Position numbers and translations under genes: made by a program | The notes under the pieces: generated by a model | The model's database searches: none | What the model saw: only the letters and a program-made list of their open reading frames with translations | What the model was told of the DNA's origin: nothing | Shown: in pieces, positions 17,547 to 26,872 of the stretch | Layout: each line of letters opens with the position of its first letter | Numbering within the stretch: the stretch's first letter is position 1 | Source of the DNA: JBCCGL01 sp039029275 | Lineage (GTDB): Bacteria; Pseudomonadota; Gammaproteobacteria; JBCCGL01 | Assembly: GCA_039029275.1 (NCBI GenBank) | Contig: JBCCGL010000008.1 | Location: 199,806 to 263,805, forward strand | DNA length: 64,000 bases | Reading direction: 5' to 3'

Positions 17547-17661
17547 TAGACTCGCGCCTGCCTGCGGTATTAGCCAATTGACAGACCAGCGCGTATCCGC
17601 ACCGTACCGCTGACTGCGTTCGCAGAACAACTCCACGAGTGTAAGAACTCGTTCTTTTTTT
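17547..17661 (+). ncRNA. Candidate small RNA or leader with own promoter and terminator
   Basis: TGCTAGACT (extended -10 type, hexamer 17547-17552) is followed about 90 bases later by CGAGT, loop GTAAGA, ACTCG and TTCTTTTTTT (17636-17661), an intrinsic terminator. No gene lies between. The result would be a transcript of about 100 nt ending before the SulP gene. No clear -35 is present. It could instead be a terminator for the cupin gene that ends at 17483. Confidence 0.25.
17636..17661 (+). terminator. Intrinsic terminator
   Basis: A 5-pair stem (CGAGT/ACTCG) is followed directly by TTCTTTTTTT on the plus strand. It lies 150 bases after the cupin stop and 50 bases before the SulP start. Confidence 0.6.
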
Positions 17662-17711
17662 ATAACCCATGTGCTCGCAAGGTTGCGACGGCACATTGAC
17701 GACCCGTTCCG

Positions 17712-19472
17712 ATGTTGACGTTTTTTCAGTTAGAGATTTTTCGGCGCTTTATACCGTTTATGAAGTGGATGCCCGGACTTACTCGCGCGGACATCAAATG
17801 CGACGTAATGGCGGGCCTGACCGGTGCGGTCATCGTGCTGCCGCAGGGTGTCGCGTTCGCCACTATTGCCGGGATGCCGCCGGAGTATGGTCTCTATGCA
17901 GGGATGGTGCCGGCGATTATTGCTGCCTTGTTCGGATCCAGCAGACATTTGGTTTCCGGGCCGACGACGGCCGCATCGATTGTGATGTTTTCATCGCTCA
18001 GCGTGCTCGCTGTTCCCGGCAGCTTTCACTACGTCGAGCTGGCGCTAACCCTGACCTTTATGGTCGGAATCATGCAACTCGCATTGGGTTTTGCGCGCAT
18101 GGGGGCGCTGGTTAACTTTATTTCGCACTCGGTGATCGTCGGGTTTACCGCTGGCGCTGCTTTGCTGATTGCGAGCAAGCAGCTCGGTAATTTTTTCGGT
18201 GTGACAATTCCGCGCGGTGGGCACGTGCAAGACATCCTCTACAATTTTTACGTGCAGTTGCCGACGCTTAACTATTACGTGCTCAGCGTCGGTGTCGTCA
18301 CGTTGGTTTCGGGTATCGCGTTTAAAAAATGGTTGCCGCGCATACCGTTCATGATCGCCGCGATGGTGATTGGCGGCATCGTCGCCACCGTTCTCAACGC
18401 CTATTTCGGCCAGTCAGTTACCGGCATAAAAACCGTGGGTGCTTTGCCGAACTCACTGCCCCCGTTATCCGCGCCGGTGCTGACCGCCGAGGCGATTCGC
18501 GACCTCGCGCCTGCCGCGCTGGCAATGACCTTGTTTGCGCTTACCGAGGCGGTCTCGATCGGGCGTTCTCTTGCAGCGCGATCCGGTCATCGTATCGACG
18601 GCAATCAGGAATTTGTCGGTCAGGGCTTATCGAATCTCGCTGGCAGTTTTTTCAGCGGATACGTGGCTACCGGTTCGTTTAACCGCAGCGGCTTGAATTT
18701 TCAGGCTGGCGCGAAATCACCCGTTGCAGCAATTTTGGCCGGCGCTTTATTGATGCTGATTGTGGTGCTGGTTGCACCCCTGGCGGCGTATCTTCCGAAC
18801 GCTTCGATGGCCGCAATTTTGTTTATGGTGGCGTGGGGGTTAATCGATCTAAAAGAGATCAAGCACATTCTGCGCAGCACAAGGAATGACTCAGTGGTCA
18901 TGGCGGTGACGTTTTTTGGCGCGCTGTTTCTTGAACTCGAAGTCGCGATCCTTGCGGGGGTCATGCTATCGCTGATTATTTACCTGATGCGGGTGGCGCG
19001 ACCAAACGTCGCGACACTCGCGCCAGACCCCTCGCAGCCGAAGAACGCGTTCACCAGTGATCCCGAGCTCGCGCAATGCCCACAACTGAGATTTCTGCGT
19101 GTTGATGGCTCCCCGTTTTTTGGCAACGTGAATGTAATTCAGGACGAGGTCGAGCGCGTCGACGTTAAATACCCCGGTCAAAAGCATCTTGCGGTATTGG
19201 CAGACGGGATCAACTTTGCCGATATTTCAGGGTGCGATGCGCTCGAAGCGGAAGCCACCCGGCGGCAAAAAATGGGTGGTGGTTTCTACCTGATTAACGT
19301 GAAACCAAAACTATGGTTGCCGCTCGCGAAGTCCGGTGCGATGCAAACCATCGGCACCGACAATATCTTCAAATCAAAACAGGAAGCGATTGGTGCGATA
19401 TACGACAAGCTTGATCGCAACATTTGTCAAACGTGTGAAGCGCGTGTTTTCAGAGAATGCCAAAGCATCTGA
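17712..19472 (+). CDS. SulP/SLC26-family anion transporter with STAS domain
   Basis: A 586-residue permease. The N-terminal half has about 12 membrane segments with the family signature LPQGVAFATIAGMPPEYGLY, then GSSRHLVSGPTTA. The C-terminal STAS domain (about 430-550) is cytoplasmic. Family members move sulfate, bicarbonate, dicarboxylates or chloride by proton or sodium coupling. Nothing local fixes the anion. The Cys-rich tail (CQTCEARVFREC) is a small oddity that could bind metal or form a disulfide. Confidence 0.9.
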   Translation: MLTFFQLEIFRRFIPFMKWMPGLTRADIKCDVMAGLTGAVIVLPQGVAFATIAGMPPEYGLYAGMVPAIIAALFGSSRHLVSGPTTAASIVMFSSLSVLAVPGSFHYVELALTLTFMVGIMQLALGFARMGALVNFISHSVIVGFTAGAALLIASKQLGNFFGVTIPRGGHVQDILYNFYVQLPTLNYYVLSVGVVTLVSGIAFKKWLPRIPFMIAAMVIGGIVATVLNAYFGQSVTGIKTVGALPNSLPPLSAPVLTAEAIRDLAPAALAMTLFALTEAVSIGRSLAARSGHRIDGNQEFVGQGLSNLAGSFFSGYVATGSFNRSGLNFQAGAKSPVAAILAGALLMLIVVLVAPLAAYLPNASMAAILFMVAWGLIDLKEIKHILRSTRNDSVVMAVTFFGALFLELEVAILAGVMLSLIIYLMRVARPNVATLAPDPSQPKNAFTSDPELAQCPQLRFLRVDGSPFFGNVNVIQDEVERVDVKYPGQKHLAVLADGINFADISGCDALEAEATRRQKMGGGFYLINVKPKLWLPLAKSGAMQTIGTDNIFKSKQEAIGAIYDKLDRNICQTCEARVFRECQSI

Positions 19473-19561
19473 TTGCGAGTTAATGCCGGGTACCCTGCCA
19501 CCTGTTTTCCTTGTATGAGTTTGATACGCTAGTTGCTTCGACATTTACGGAGTGACGTTTA

Positions 19562-20866
19562 GTGGCCTGCCAATACTTTGCCCCATGCGAACACGGTGCC
19601 GATACGTTTACCGTTGCGATGCCAAAGTTAACCTTCGGTCGTGGCTGCCTGGCCGAGGTCGGCGAGCGCGCCGCCGGGCGCGGTTTCACGCGCGTTGGGG
19701 TGATCACCGACCCGCACCTGCGCGATGGACCCTACGTTGCGGTGGTGTGTGACTCGCTAAAAAGCGCCGGCATCGACTTTGAGGTGTTTTGCGATATCCG
19801 CATCGAACCCGACGACCCCTCCATTGAGGCGGCGGCAGATTTTATTGGTAGCGGAAACTTCGATGCCATCGTCTCCGTGGGGGGTGGGTCGAGCATGGAT
19901 ACGGCCAAGGCCGGAATTTTGTACGCGCAACACCCCGCCCCGTTTACCGATTATTTTGCGCCACCGGTGGGTGAAGGCCGACCGATTCCCGGCCCGTTGT
20001 TACCGCACATCGCCTGCCCGACGACATCCGGCACCGGCTCGGAATGCACCTCGGTTTCCGTCATCCGCATAAATGCGCTGAACACAAAGTTTGTGATCGG
20101 CAGTCCGCATTTGATGCCGGTCGAGGCGATCGCCGATCCGACGTGTTGCGACACCTTGCCCGCAAACATCGTCGCGTCGACCGGCTTCGACCTGCTGTGT
20201 CACGCGATCGAGTGTTACACCGCCAAGGCCTACACACGCTGGCAGATTCCTGCCGATCCGAACAAGCGAACCCTGCTTCAGGGTGCCAACCCCTGGAGCG
20301 AGATGGCGGCCGCGCGCGCGCTCGACATTGCCGGAAAATACCTGGTGCGCGGCGTCAACGATGCCAGCGACAGCGAGGCGCGCGATCAGCTGATGTGGGG
20401 CGCCACGTTGGCAGGGATGGCATTTGGTAATTCCGGAACCCACCTGCCGCACGCAATGAGCTACGGCGTGACTCATCTGATGGACGACATCACCACCGAT
20501 GGCTATCCGGTCAAATCACCGTTTGTGCCGCACGGATTCAGCGTGATAGTCAGTGCGCCCTCAATCTTTCGGTATCTGGCAGAAGCCGCGCCGGAGCGCC
20601 ACCTCGAAGCCGCCGATTGTTTGCAGGCCGACAGCAAAGGCGCTACCGCGGACGATGCCGGCGAAGTTGTCGCCAACCGATTGATCGAATTAATGAAAGG
20701 CAGCCACGCGCCGAATGGTTTGTCCGGCGTCGGGTTCGGCGAAGATGACGTTAATGCCCTGGCCGACTCCTCTATTCGGCAGGGCCGCGCGATTGCCAAC
20801 GCGCCGCGCGAAACCAATTTGGTGGATATGCAGAATATATATGGGGCGGCGTTGAGTTATTGGTAA
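19562..20866 (+). CDS. Iron-containing alcohol dehydrogenase, hydroxyacid-oxoacid transhydrogenase-like
   Basis: A 434-residue group III alcohol dehydrogenase close to HOT/ADHFE1, which oxidises 4-hydroxybutyrate with 2-oxoglutarate as acceptor. The nucleotide loop is SVGGGSSMDTAK. Metal ligands are expected in GFDLLCHAIECYT, HLPHAMSYGVTH and VPHGFSV. The HOT group is marked by the inserted RWQIPADPNKRTLLQGANPW segment and by the N-terminal Cys/His patch (CQYFAPCEHGAD). The GTG start follows ACGGAG about 8 bases upstream. A LysR gene follows on the same strand. Confidence 0.87.
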   Translation: MACQYFAPCEHGADTFTVAMPKLTFGRGCLAEVGERAAGRGFTRVGVITDPHLRDGPYVAVVCDSLKSAGIDFEVFCDIRIEPDDPSIEAAADFIGSGNFDAIVSVGGGSSMDTAKAGILYAQHPAPFTDYFAPPVGEGRPIPGPLLPHIACPTTSGTGSECTSVSVIRINALNTKFVIGSPHLMPVEAIADPTCCDTLPANIVASTGFDLLCHAIECYTAKAYTRWQIPADPNKRTLLQGANPWSEMAAARALDIAGKYLVRGVNDASDSEARDQLMWGATLAGMAFGNSGTHLPHAMSYGVTHLMDDITTDGYPVKSPFVPHGFSVIVSAPSIFRYLAEAAPERHLEAADCLQADSKGATADDAGEVVANRLIELMKGSHAPNGLSGVGFGEDDVNALADSSIRQGRAIANAPRETNLVDMQNIYGAALSYW

Positions 20867-20954
20867 CCGCCTGTCCCAATTTCGGTAAAGCCAAGTGGTA
20901 TTTGGCCGATAGTGGAGGTAGCTACATAGGCCTTCTTTCGCTTCGGTTTTAACT

Positions 20955-21866
20955 ATGGCTGATCGCTTGCATCAACATCTCCCGCTAAACGGTATTACCG
21001 CGTTTGAGGCTGCTGCGCGCCATGGCAATTTCAGTCGCGCCGCGGAGGAGCTCGGCGTCAGCCAGGCCGCGGTCAGTCGGCAGATGAAATCACTGGAGAC
21101 TGCAGTTAACTCGCCGTTGTTCCAGCGCGAACGCTATAGCGTTTCCCTCACCGATCACGGCAAATCGCTTTTCGCCTGCGTCGCGCCATTTATCAGCGAG
21201 CTCAACACGACCGTTGAACAAATCCAGCGCGAGGTTTCGACGCAGGACGAACTGGTCGTATGCACCGACCTGCTGGTCGCAACTGCGCTATCACCCCTGT
21301 TGCCCGACTTTTCGCAGGCGTTTGGCGACTCCCGCATCCGACTCATCAGTTCGTCGGGCAGCGTTGTCGAATCGCCGCAGGCGTTTAGCATCGCCTTGCA
21401 AATCGGTGGCGACGAACACGAAGGCTATACGCGTAAAACGGTTTGTCACGACGAGATCGTCGCCATATGTCAGACCGGCAACGAATCAATGTACTGTGGA
21501 GCAGATGGACAAGTTGACCTCGAGCTGGTCACGCTTTTGGAGCTCGACAACGCGTCGATGTCATGGCCATCGTGGTCACTGTTTTGCGAGACGACAGGAA
21601 CCCGCTACTTTAGCGCCCGGCAGCAGGTTTTTCGTGATGTGCGCAGCATGTTGAATGCGGTTGAACAGGGCATTGGTATCGCGCTGGGTTGGGGCAGCGT
21701 GTTGCAACAGTATGTCGATTCGCGACAGGTCTCGATAATTCCGGGTTTGCGTATACCGGTTAAAAATGGTGTGTCTGCTTACATACTCAGGGGTGTGAAA
21801 CGCCACCCGCTAACGGACGACTTTATCGATTGGCTGAGCGTTCAGCGAAGCATGGCGTTGAAATAA
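20955..21866 (+). CDS. LysR-family transcriptional regulator
   Basis: A 303-residue LysR protein with an N-terminal winged helix-turn-helix (FEAAARHGNFSRAAEELGVS, then QAAVSRQMKSLE) and a C-terminal periplasmic-binding-fold effector domain. The type resembles GcvA/AmpR-like regulators. It lies 88 bases after the transhydrogenase gene on the same strand, so it is not divergent from its likely target. Its effector cannot be inferred. Confidence 0.9.
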   Translation: MADRLHQHLPLNGITAFEAAARHGNFSRAAEELGVSQAAVSRQMKSLETAVNSPLFQRERYSVSLTDHGKSLFACVAPFISELNTTVEQIQREVSTQDELVVCTDLLVATALSPLLPDFSQAFGDSRIRLISSSGSVVESPQAFSIALQIGGDEHEGYTRKTVCHDEIVAICQTGNESMYCGADGQVDLELVTLLELDNASMSWPSWSLFCETTGTRYFSARQQVFRDVRSMLNAVEQGIGIALGWGSVLQQYVDSRQVSIIPGLRIPVKNGVSAYILRGVKRHPLTDDFIDWLSVQRSMALK

Positions 21867-21874
21867 TCTCACTG

Positions 21875-21966
21875 GGCGCAGCTGCCAGAGTAGCCCAATG
21901 GGATGGATTCGAAATCCGGTGTACCCTCGCGGGTACCGTGAGTTCAAATCCCACCCCTCTCCGCCA
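21875..21966 (+). tRNA. Degenerate tRNA-Ser(CGA)-like sequence, probable pseudo-tRNA
   Basis: The 3' two thirds are clearly tRNA-Ser: anticodon loop TTCGAAA with CGA at 21910-21912, a perfect long variable arm (GTACCC/GGGTAC), T-loop TTCAAAT and a CCTCTCC-G-CCA end. Decay is visible. The 5' acceptor GGCGCAG pairs poorly with CCTCTCC, where GGAGAGG is expected. The anticodon stem has one mismatch and one wobble, the T-stem has an A-C mismatch, and one extra C precedes the acceptor 3' strand. It begins 8 bases after the LysR stop. Confidence 0.5.
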
Positions 21967-21967
21967 A

Positions 21968-22140
21968 TCACAAATAAGCTTGCGCCCGCTTGATGATCTT
22001 GTTGCAGTCAAAACCGCCGTCGACGGGAAATGTCGCGCCTGTCACGTAGCTGGATTGTGGAAAAACGAAAACCATGGCGGCGTTGCCACGTCTTCAGGTG
22101 TTCCGTAGCGGTTCATCGGAATGCCCGCGAGGTATGCGCG
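21968..22140 (-). pseudogene. C-terminal relic of a short-chain dehydrogenase/reductase, frameshifted
   Basis: Reading the minus strand from about 22137 gives AYLAGIPMNRYGTPEDVA. After loss of one base near 22083 the frame continues AAMVFVFPQSSYVTGATFPV, then DGGFD, and runs to a TGA at 21968-21970. The two pieces together are the classic SDR C-terminus (GTPEDVA..., TG..., VDGG). No catalytic YxxxK region is recognisable upstream. Its stop lies two bases from the CCA end of the tRNA-Ser relic. The rest of the gap, to 22338, shows nothing I can identify. Confidence 0.7.
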
Positions 22141-22338
22141 CCGCGTCTGTCTTCTGCCGCGCCCGAATACTGTCAGATCGACAAGCACCGAGAATCATTC
22201 CAGGTTTGCGAGATCACCGCAGAATCAATTCGCGCCAGATCGTAACCTGAGCCGATAAGGAAGGGAGTCTATCCACAAGCGGAAGCGGTCGCCTGGCCGA
22301 GTGGGTCGAAAGCGTTGACCGAAATGCAGTCCTTCGCC

Positions 22339-23046
22339 TCAATTATTGGTGAGCGAAGACAACAAGCTCAATGCCTGTCTTTCGCAACCATTGTTCGACA
22401 TCCATACGACACGCTCAAGCGGCTTGGAAATACTCGACGGGATCATCAAAAGCGTAAAGCGGTGAATATGCCGCGATAATTCGACCTCGATCTGGTACTC
22501 GTCGCCCTGAATGATTGGCAGAGCCTGCGGCCACGGTTGACGCTTTTTTTTGCTTGCCCACGTTATCGATGCGCGCTCACCGCTCGGCGAGTGACTTATG
22601 TCTATTTTCATTCCCTTGACGGGATTAGGCCACCAGAAATTGGGCGAAGACTGATCTGTTAGACAGACGTTGCCGCTGCTGTCGACAGGTACACTCTGTG
22701 CGTGCGCGTTCGGCGCGCCGCCACCGCGATAAACGGCAAGCGCAGAATCGCTGGTGCTCGAAGACTTTAGCAGCCGCGAAATTGCATCGAGCAACTTGCT
22801 ATCACCGATATTCTGTCCTCGGTCCAACAGATTTTTCTGGGCACCCTCAATGGTGATGACCTCACCGCTGGCCGACAGCAGTTTGACCGACTGTCCTTCG
22901 GAAAGATCTAGGGACTGATCCGCCTTTACAGTGTCGCCGGGATTCAGTGATTCAACGTTGGAACTGATGATCACAAATTGATTCGCAGCGAACGTGTGCA
23001 GCGGAACAAGAATCAGAATCAAAAAACTCGCAATTCGTTTGTTCAT
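22339..23046 (-). CDS. Secreted protein of unknown function, FecR-like character
   Basis: A 235-residue protein with a Sec signal peptide (RIASFLILILVPLHTFAA, cleavage near residue 21). The N-terminal part (GDTVKADQSLDLSEGQSVKL, then LLSASGEVITIEG) resembles the FecR-type beta domain. The middle is linker-like. Two cysteines (in SSGNVCLTD and NNGCERQA) could form a disulfide. It overlaps the stop of the upstream CHASE2-cyclase gene by 4 bases (ATGA), so the two should be co-translated and may act together across the membrane. Function unknown. Confidence 0.78.
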   Translation of the reverse strand: MNKRIASFLILILVPLHTFAANQFVIISSNVESLNPGDTVKADQSLDLSEGQSVKLLSASGEVITIEGAQKNLLDRGQNIGDSKLLDAISRLLKSSSTSDSALAVYRGGGAPNAHAQSVPVDSSGNVCLTDQSSPNFWWPNPVKGMKIDISHSPSGERASITWASKKKRQPWPQALPIIQGDEYQIEVELSRHIHRFTLLMIPSSISKPLERVVWMSNNGCERQALSLLSSLTNN

Positions 23047-25022
23047 TTTTCACTCATCACTATGGTGTCACCGCTCTCGCCTTGCGCAAGGCGTCGCATG
23101 TGATATGCGACCAGCGGATCGTTAGGAAAGGATTGATTCAAGGCGGTAAACATTGCTTCGCAATCCCTCTCGTTGGACGCCAGCCTGGCGTACGCTTCTT
23201 CATAACCTCGCAGTCCAGTGGACGCCGTTTCATCCGGTTTTTGAGGTTCAAACGTCATAATACTCTCGGTTTTGCCCTTTAAAACGAATTTACCGATTGG
23301 TCGAAACTGTATATCGGGGCATTGATTCACCGTGGCCTCGCTCACGCATATCCGGGTGCCAATATATTTGTTGACCCCTTCCAATCTCGATGCGGTATTT
23401 ATCGAATCACCCAGCGCCGTGTATTCCAAGCGATGGGATCCGCCGTAATTCCCCAGGATCGCCGAACCGGTATTGATGCCGATTCGTGTAACACCAAGCG
23501 TTATGCCAGCCTCACACTGTTGTCGTCTGAATTTCTCACAATAATCATCCAGCTCCAACGCAGCACGCACGGCGCGACTCGCGTGGTCGTGCTGAAAAAG
23601 CGGCGCGTTGAACATGACAAACAGCGCATCGCCCACTATCCCTGCCACCATGCCACCGTGGCGCGTGGCGATTTCGCAGGTCGCGTCGAGATAGGTGTTG
23701 ATCAGATTCACGAGCTGGCCCGGTTGTAATGACTCGGTAAGCGGGGTGAAATCGGCCAGGTCAGTGAACAAAAACGTCAACTCTCGTTGCTCGCCTCCGA
23801 CCACCAGCAACTCGGGATTTTCGACAAGCTGATCGACAAATTGCGGGGACAGATAGTGTGAAAAGGCCTGTTGGATAAAAACCTTTCTTTGCGTCTCCGC
23901 GCGCCACTCACGGTAGAGCGAAACGCCGCTCGCGAGTATCAACGCCAGCGATACCGTTACGGCCTCGAGCATCAGATTTTCAACGGCGTAAATCACCACG
24001 ACCACGACCCAATAAACCAGCAACGCAATGCCGCACGCCAGTACGCGGCGTCCCGTGGATGTGTTGATTGTCGCCAGCAGGAATCCGACGGCTGCCATGC
24101 AAACAACAAGGGCGAGGTTTGCCAACCAGGGTATCTGAACAATTCGCCGCCCATCGATCAACTGCTGCAGCACCTGGGCATGAATTTCCACGCCGGGTGA
24201 GTGGAGTGACCCAGGCAGCAAGCGATTCAGGGGCGTGGCGTGTTTGTCCTCAAGGCTCAGATCGGCACCTATGAGTGCTACTTTGCCCCGCAACCACTCA
24301 TCGGGCAGGTAGCTGATTGTATGAGCGGGATAAACGGCAAAGCGACGCTGATCCCGATCTCGATGTCGCTGAAAGTCGATCACAATTCTCGACTCCACCG
24401 GAAGTGCAACATCATTGGCACGCGCAATTTCAGCGGAAAACGATCTTCGTTCCGGACTGTCCGTCGAACTGACAAGGGGTGCGCTACGAACGATTCCATC
24501 CAGCTTATCGCGCAGCACGCTGGGATCACCAGTCAGTTGTCCCGCAGTAAAGTCCTTCAGATACGCGACCTGCGCATCGCTCAATCCCGCGTCGCTGTCG
24601 GGTTTGGCCAGCACCACCGGAATTGTCAGCTGTGCCAGTGATTGGCTCAACAGCTTGTCCTTGTGGGGCTCGGTGGGCTGATCGAACAGAATGTCGAGTC
24701 CTATCGAGGCAACACCTTTTTCCTCGAGTGAAGTCAACAGCGTGGCAATGAACGCGCGATCGATAGGCGAGCGGTACGAGAAATTCGACAGAGTCTCCTC
24801 GTCGATTCCTACGATGACGACGTCGCTGCTTTGCTCCATCGGATGGCCCAAATACACCAGGCGAACGTCTTTTAAAAAATTTTCCACGAGCGGCAACACC
24901 GGCAGCCAGTGATTCGCCAGGACGACCGCGAGTGCGATCGCAATCACCCAGCCCGCCAGGCTTGATCGACCTGACGATGCGTTTGACGATTTGGTGCTCG
25001 AAATGTTCATAAATGGTTTCAC
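23043..25022 (-). CDS. CHASE2-domain class III adenylate/guanylate cyclase
   Basis: A 659-residue membrane cyclase. One N-terminal helix (about 22-40) leads to an extracytoplasmic CHASE2 sensor domain (about 45-300, with DVVIVGIDEETL and GLDILFDQPT), then three membrane helices (about 305-385) and a cytoplasmic class III cyclase domain. The metal-binding motif is TFLFTDLADFTPL, and a second catalytic Asp region is GIVGDALFVMFNAP. ALGDSINTASRLEG is the conserved transition-state loop, as in adenylate cyclases. It probably makes cAMP in response to a periplasmic cue. The C-terminal tail after about residue 590 is TPR-like in feel but short. Confidence 0.9.
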   Translation of the reverse strand: MKPFMNISSTKSSNASSGRSSLAGWVIAIALAVVLANHWLPVLPLVENFLKDVRLVYLGHPMEQSSDVVIVGIDEETLSNFSYRSPIDRAFIATLLTSLEEKGVASIGLDILFDQPTEPHKDKLLSQSLAQLTIPVVLAKPDSDAGLSDAQVAYLKDFTAGQLTGDPSVLRDKLDGIVRSAPLVSSTDSPERRSFSAEIARANDVALPVESRIVIDFQRHRDRDQRRFAVYPAHTISYLPDEWLRGKVALIGADLSLEDKHATPLNRLLPGSLHSPGVEIHAQVLQQLIDGRRIVQIPWLANLALVVCMAAVGFLLATINTSTGRRVLACGIALLVYWVVVVVIYAVENLMLEAVTVSLALILASGVSLYREWRAETQRKVFIQQAFSHYLSPQFVDQLVENPELLVVGGEQRELTFLFTDLADFTPLTESLQPGQLVNLINTYLDATCEIATRHGGMVAGIVGDALFVMFNAPLFQHDHASRAVRAALELDDYCEKFRRQQCEAGITLGVTRIGINTGSAILGNYGGSHRLEYTALGDSINTASRLEGVNKYIGTRICVSEATVNQCPDIQFRPIGKFVLKGKTESIMTFEPQKPDETASTGLRGYEEAYARLASNERDCEAMFTALNQSFPNDPLVAYHMRRLAQGESGDTIVMSEK

Positions 25023-25277
25023 TCATTCGAGAATAAGTCACCTACCAGCGTTGTGTTGATCTCTTGTAACTATTTCACAAATAAACTGAGCGCTGACCCG
25101 CGTTTACATCAATTATCGATGGCCAAGCCTAATTAACGATCCGTCGGGTGCGCACATACTTGAGATTCTGGACACCCGCCATTGATAACTCTATGCTGAT
25201 TTCGCGATAGAGATTCGCTCCTCGTGTGTATTGCTCGGGGGCAAAGAGTATGAAACACAAAATGGGATGATGGATTT

Positions 25278-26066
25278 ATGTTTGCACATATACAACGTAA
25301 GTGTCTCGACGTTCTTCTGGTCATTATTCTGAGCTGCGGATTTGGACTCAGCGCGGTAAAAGCGGCTGACGCCACCCATTTTGGCGGCGTGGAATTGGGC
25401 TTCAGCACGTTTCGATTCGACCAAAAAATTGACCAGAAGCTGACGTTTTCAACAGCCAGCTTTACGCTGGGCTCACAGATCGATCGCTACAGCGTCATCG
25501 CCAACTATTCGCTTAGCTTTGATTCTGCCGAGGTATCCGAAGAGGATTTTACCGGGTCGGCGGATCGAGAAGATTTCGATTTAATTTTTTCGTATCAGAT
25601 CAATCCCAACTTCAGCGCGTTTATTGGCTACAAACAGGGGGAGACCTCGCTTGACTGGTTGAGTCGCGAAGACGAAGACGACGGACCGACTCAGAAAGAG
25701 TCATACAAACAGGACGGTGGGTTTATCGGGATCAGCGGCAGTTGGCCAATTGAGGGTGCCGGGCGAATATCGGCCTCCCTGGCCTACGCTGATCTGGATA
25801 GTGACAATACGTTTGTGAGTGACGGTGACGGCGCCGATGAGGGAGAACCGCCCGAATTCGACGACATATCAGGCAAAACCCGTGGAAGCACGACGGGTTA
25901 TTCATACAGCCTTACATGGACTCTGCCTCTGAGGGGAAGCTGGCTATTTCGCACCAAGCTTCGACTCAATCGCTACGAGCAGGACATTGAATTCCAGGGC
26001 GTGAAATTTTCAAACATCGATGAGAGCACCACGACGCTTCTGGTCGGATTGGTGAACGCGTTCTAG
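25278..26066 (+). CDS. Predicted outer-membrane beta-barrel protein
   Basis: A 262-residue protein with a signal peptide (LDVLLVIILSCGFGLSAVKA, cleavage near residue 31). The rest alternates amphipathic strands with acidic turns (REDEDDGPTQ, SDGDGADEGEPPEFDD) and ends with LVGLVNAF, whose terminal Phe is typical of outer-membrane barrels. No named family is recognised. It is convergent with the caspase-like gene, with a 4-base overlap, and faces away from the CHASE2-cyclase operon. Confidence 0.75.
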   Translation: MFAHIQRKCLDVLLVIILSCGFGLSAVKAADATHFGGVELGFSTFRFDQKIDQKLTFSTASFTLGSQIDRYSVIANYSLSFDSAEVSEEDFTGSADREDFDLIFSYQINPNFSAFIGYKQGETSLDWLSREDEDDGPTQKESYKQDGGFIGISGSWPIEGAGRISASLAYADLDSDNTFVSDGDGADEGEPPEFDDISGKTRGSTTGYSYSLTWTLPLRGSWLFRTKLRLNRYEQDIEFQGVKFSNIDESTTTLLVGLVNAF

Positions 26067-26872
26067 AAGGACACGATATCTTTGATTTTCGTGTTGAGCG
26101 GAGGGCCAAAATAGAACGTATGGGTCAACGAAGAGTGCTCCCATGGCACTTGGCGATTGCCGCTCGCCGCAAGAACGTCGCGGCGTACTTTCTTGAACAA
26201 ATCTTCGGCCGGAATCGCTTCCTCGATATATTTAAGAATCGCGCCGGTGTAGAGACCGTTACGGCCGCTGCCGTCTGATGAAACACTGCCGGGTTCGGTG
26301 GCATAGGCGATCAGTGTGTTGGGAGGTGAAGACGCCGAGGCCAAACCCCCGGCAAGATCGGCAAGGTCAGAGGAACTCAAGTCCCCAAATGGATTGTCGC
26401 GGCAGGCGTCGAGCACAATGATGTTTTGCTGAGATGGCGACTCTCGAATCAGGAAAAGCAACTTGTCCAGTGACAGAGATTCAGATTCAAGCGTGTCGAC
26501 CGAATCAAATTCGACACCAACGGGCAACAGGTAATTTGTACTGTCGACCTGCACCGCGTGCCCCGCGTAATAAAAAATCGATATTGCATTCTCAGATTCA
26601 ATGGCGCGGTAGAATTTTGCAACTGCCCGCGCAAGCCTTTTCGGATCGAGATTGGTAGCAAGAGTTACGTCATAGTTCAAATCGCGCAAGACCTCGGCGA
26701 CATCGACCGCATCGTTGAGCGGATTCTTAAGCGGCGTATGCCGGTAGTCCGAATTACCGATGACCAATGCGTAGCGCGGTGCTTCTTCAGCAACAGCGAG
26801 GCCTGATATTCCCGTCAGGAGGTATAACGCGAGAATCGAAACAAGTCCTTGCGAGAGGCGAGATTTGCGCAT
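26063..26872 (-). CDS. Secreted caspase-like (C14) peptidase
   Basis: A 269-residue protein with a signal peptide (LVSILALYLLTGISGLAVAE, cleavage near residue 28) and a caspase p20-type domain. The catalytic dyad is His105 in FYYAGHAVQ and Cys157 in IIVLDACRDNPF. The N-terminal RYALVIGNSDYRHTPLKNPL is the usual first strand. The short C-terminus has no repeats or effector domain. Such bacterial orthocaspases cleave after basic residues, and targets here are unknown. It lies near the CHASE2-cyclase genes but not in their operon. Confidence 0.9.
   Translation of the reverse strand: MRKSRLSQGLVSILALYLLTGISGLAVAEEAPRYALVIGNSDYRHTPLKNPLNDAVDVAEVLRDLNYDVTLATNLDPKRLARAVAKFYRAIESENAISIFYYAGHAVQVDSTNYLLPVGVEFDSVDTLESESLSLDKLLFLIRESPSQQNIIVLDACRDNPFGDLSSSDLADLAGGLASASSPPNTLIAYATEPGSVSSDGSGRNGLYTGAILKYIEEAIPAEDLFKKVRRDVLAASGNRQVPWEHSSLTHTFYFGPPLNTKIKDIVSF

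Noticed and set aside
22283..22325. Fragment resembling the D-arm of a tRNA-Ser (GGCCGAGTGGGTCGAAAGCG)
   Set aside because: Only one arm matches and there is no variable arm or T-arm nearby. It could be a second scrap of the tRNA relic, but the match is too short to claim.
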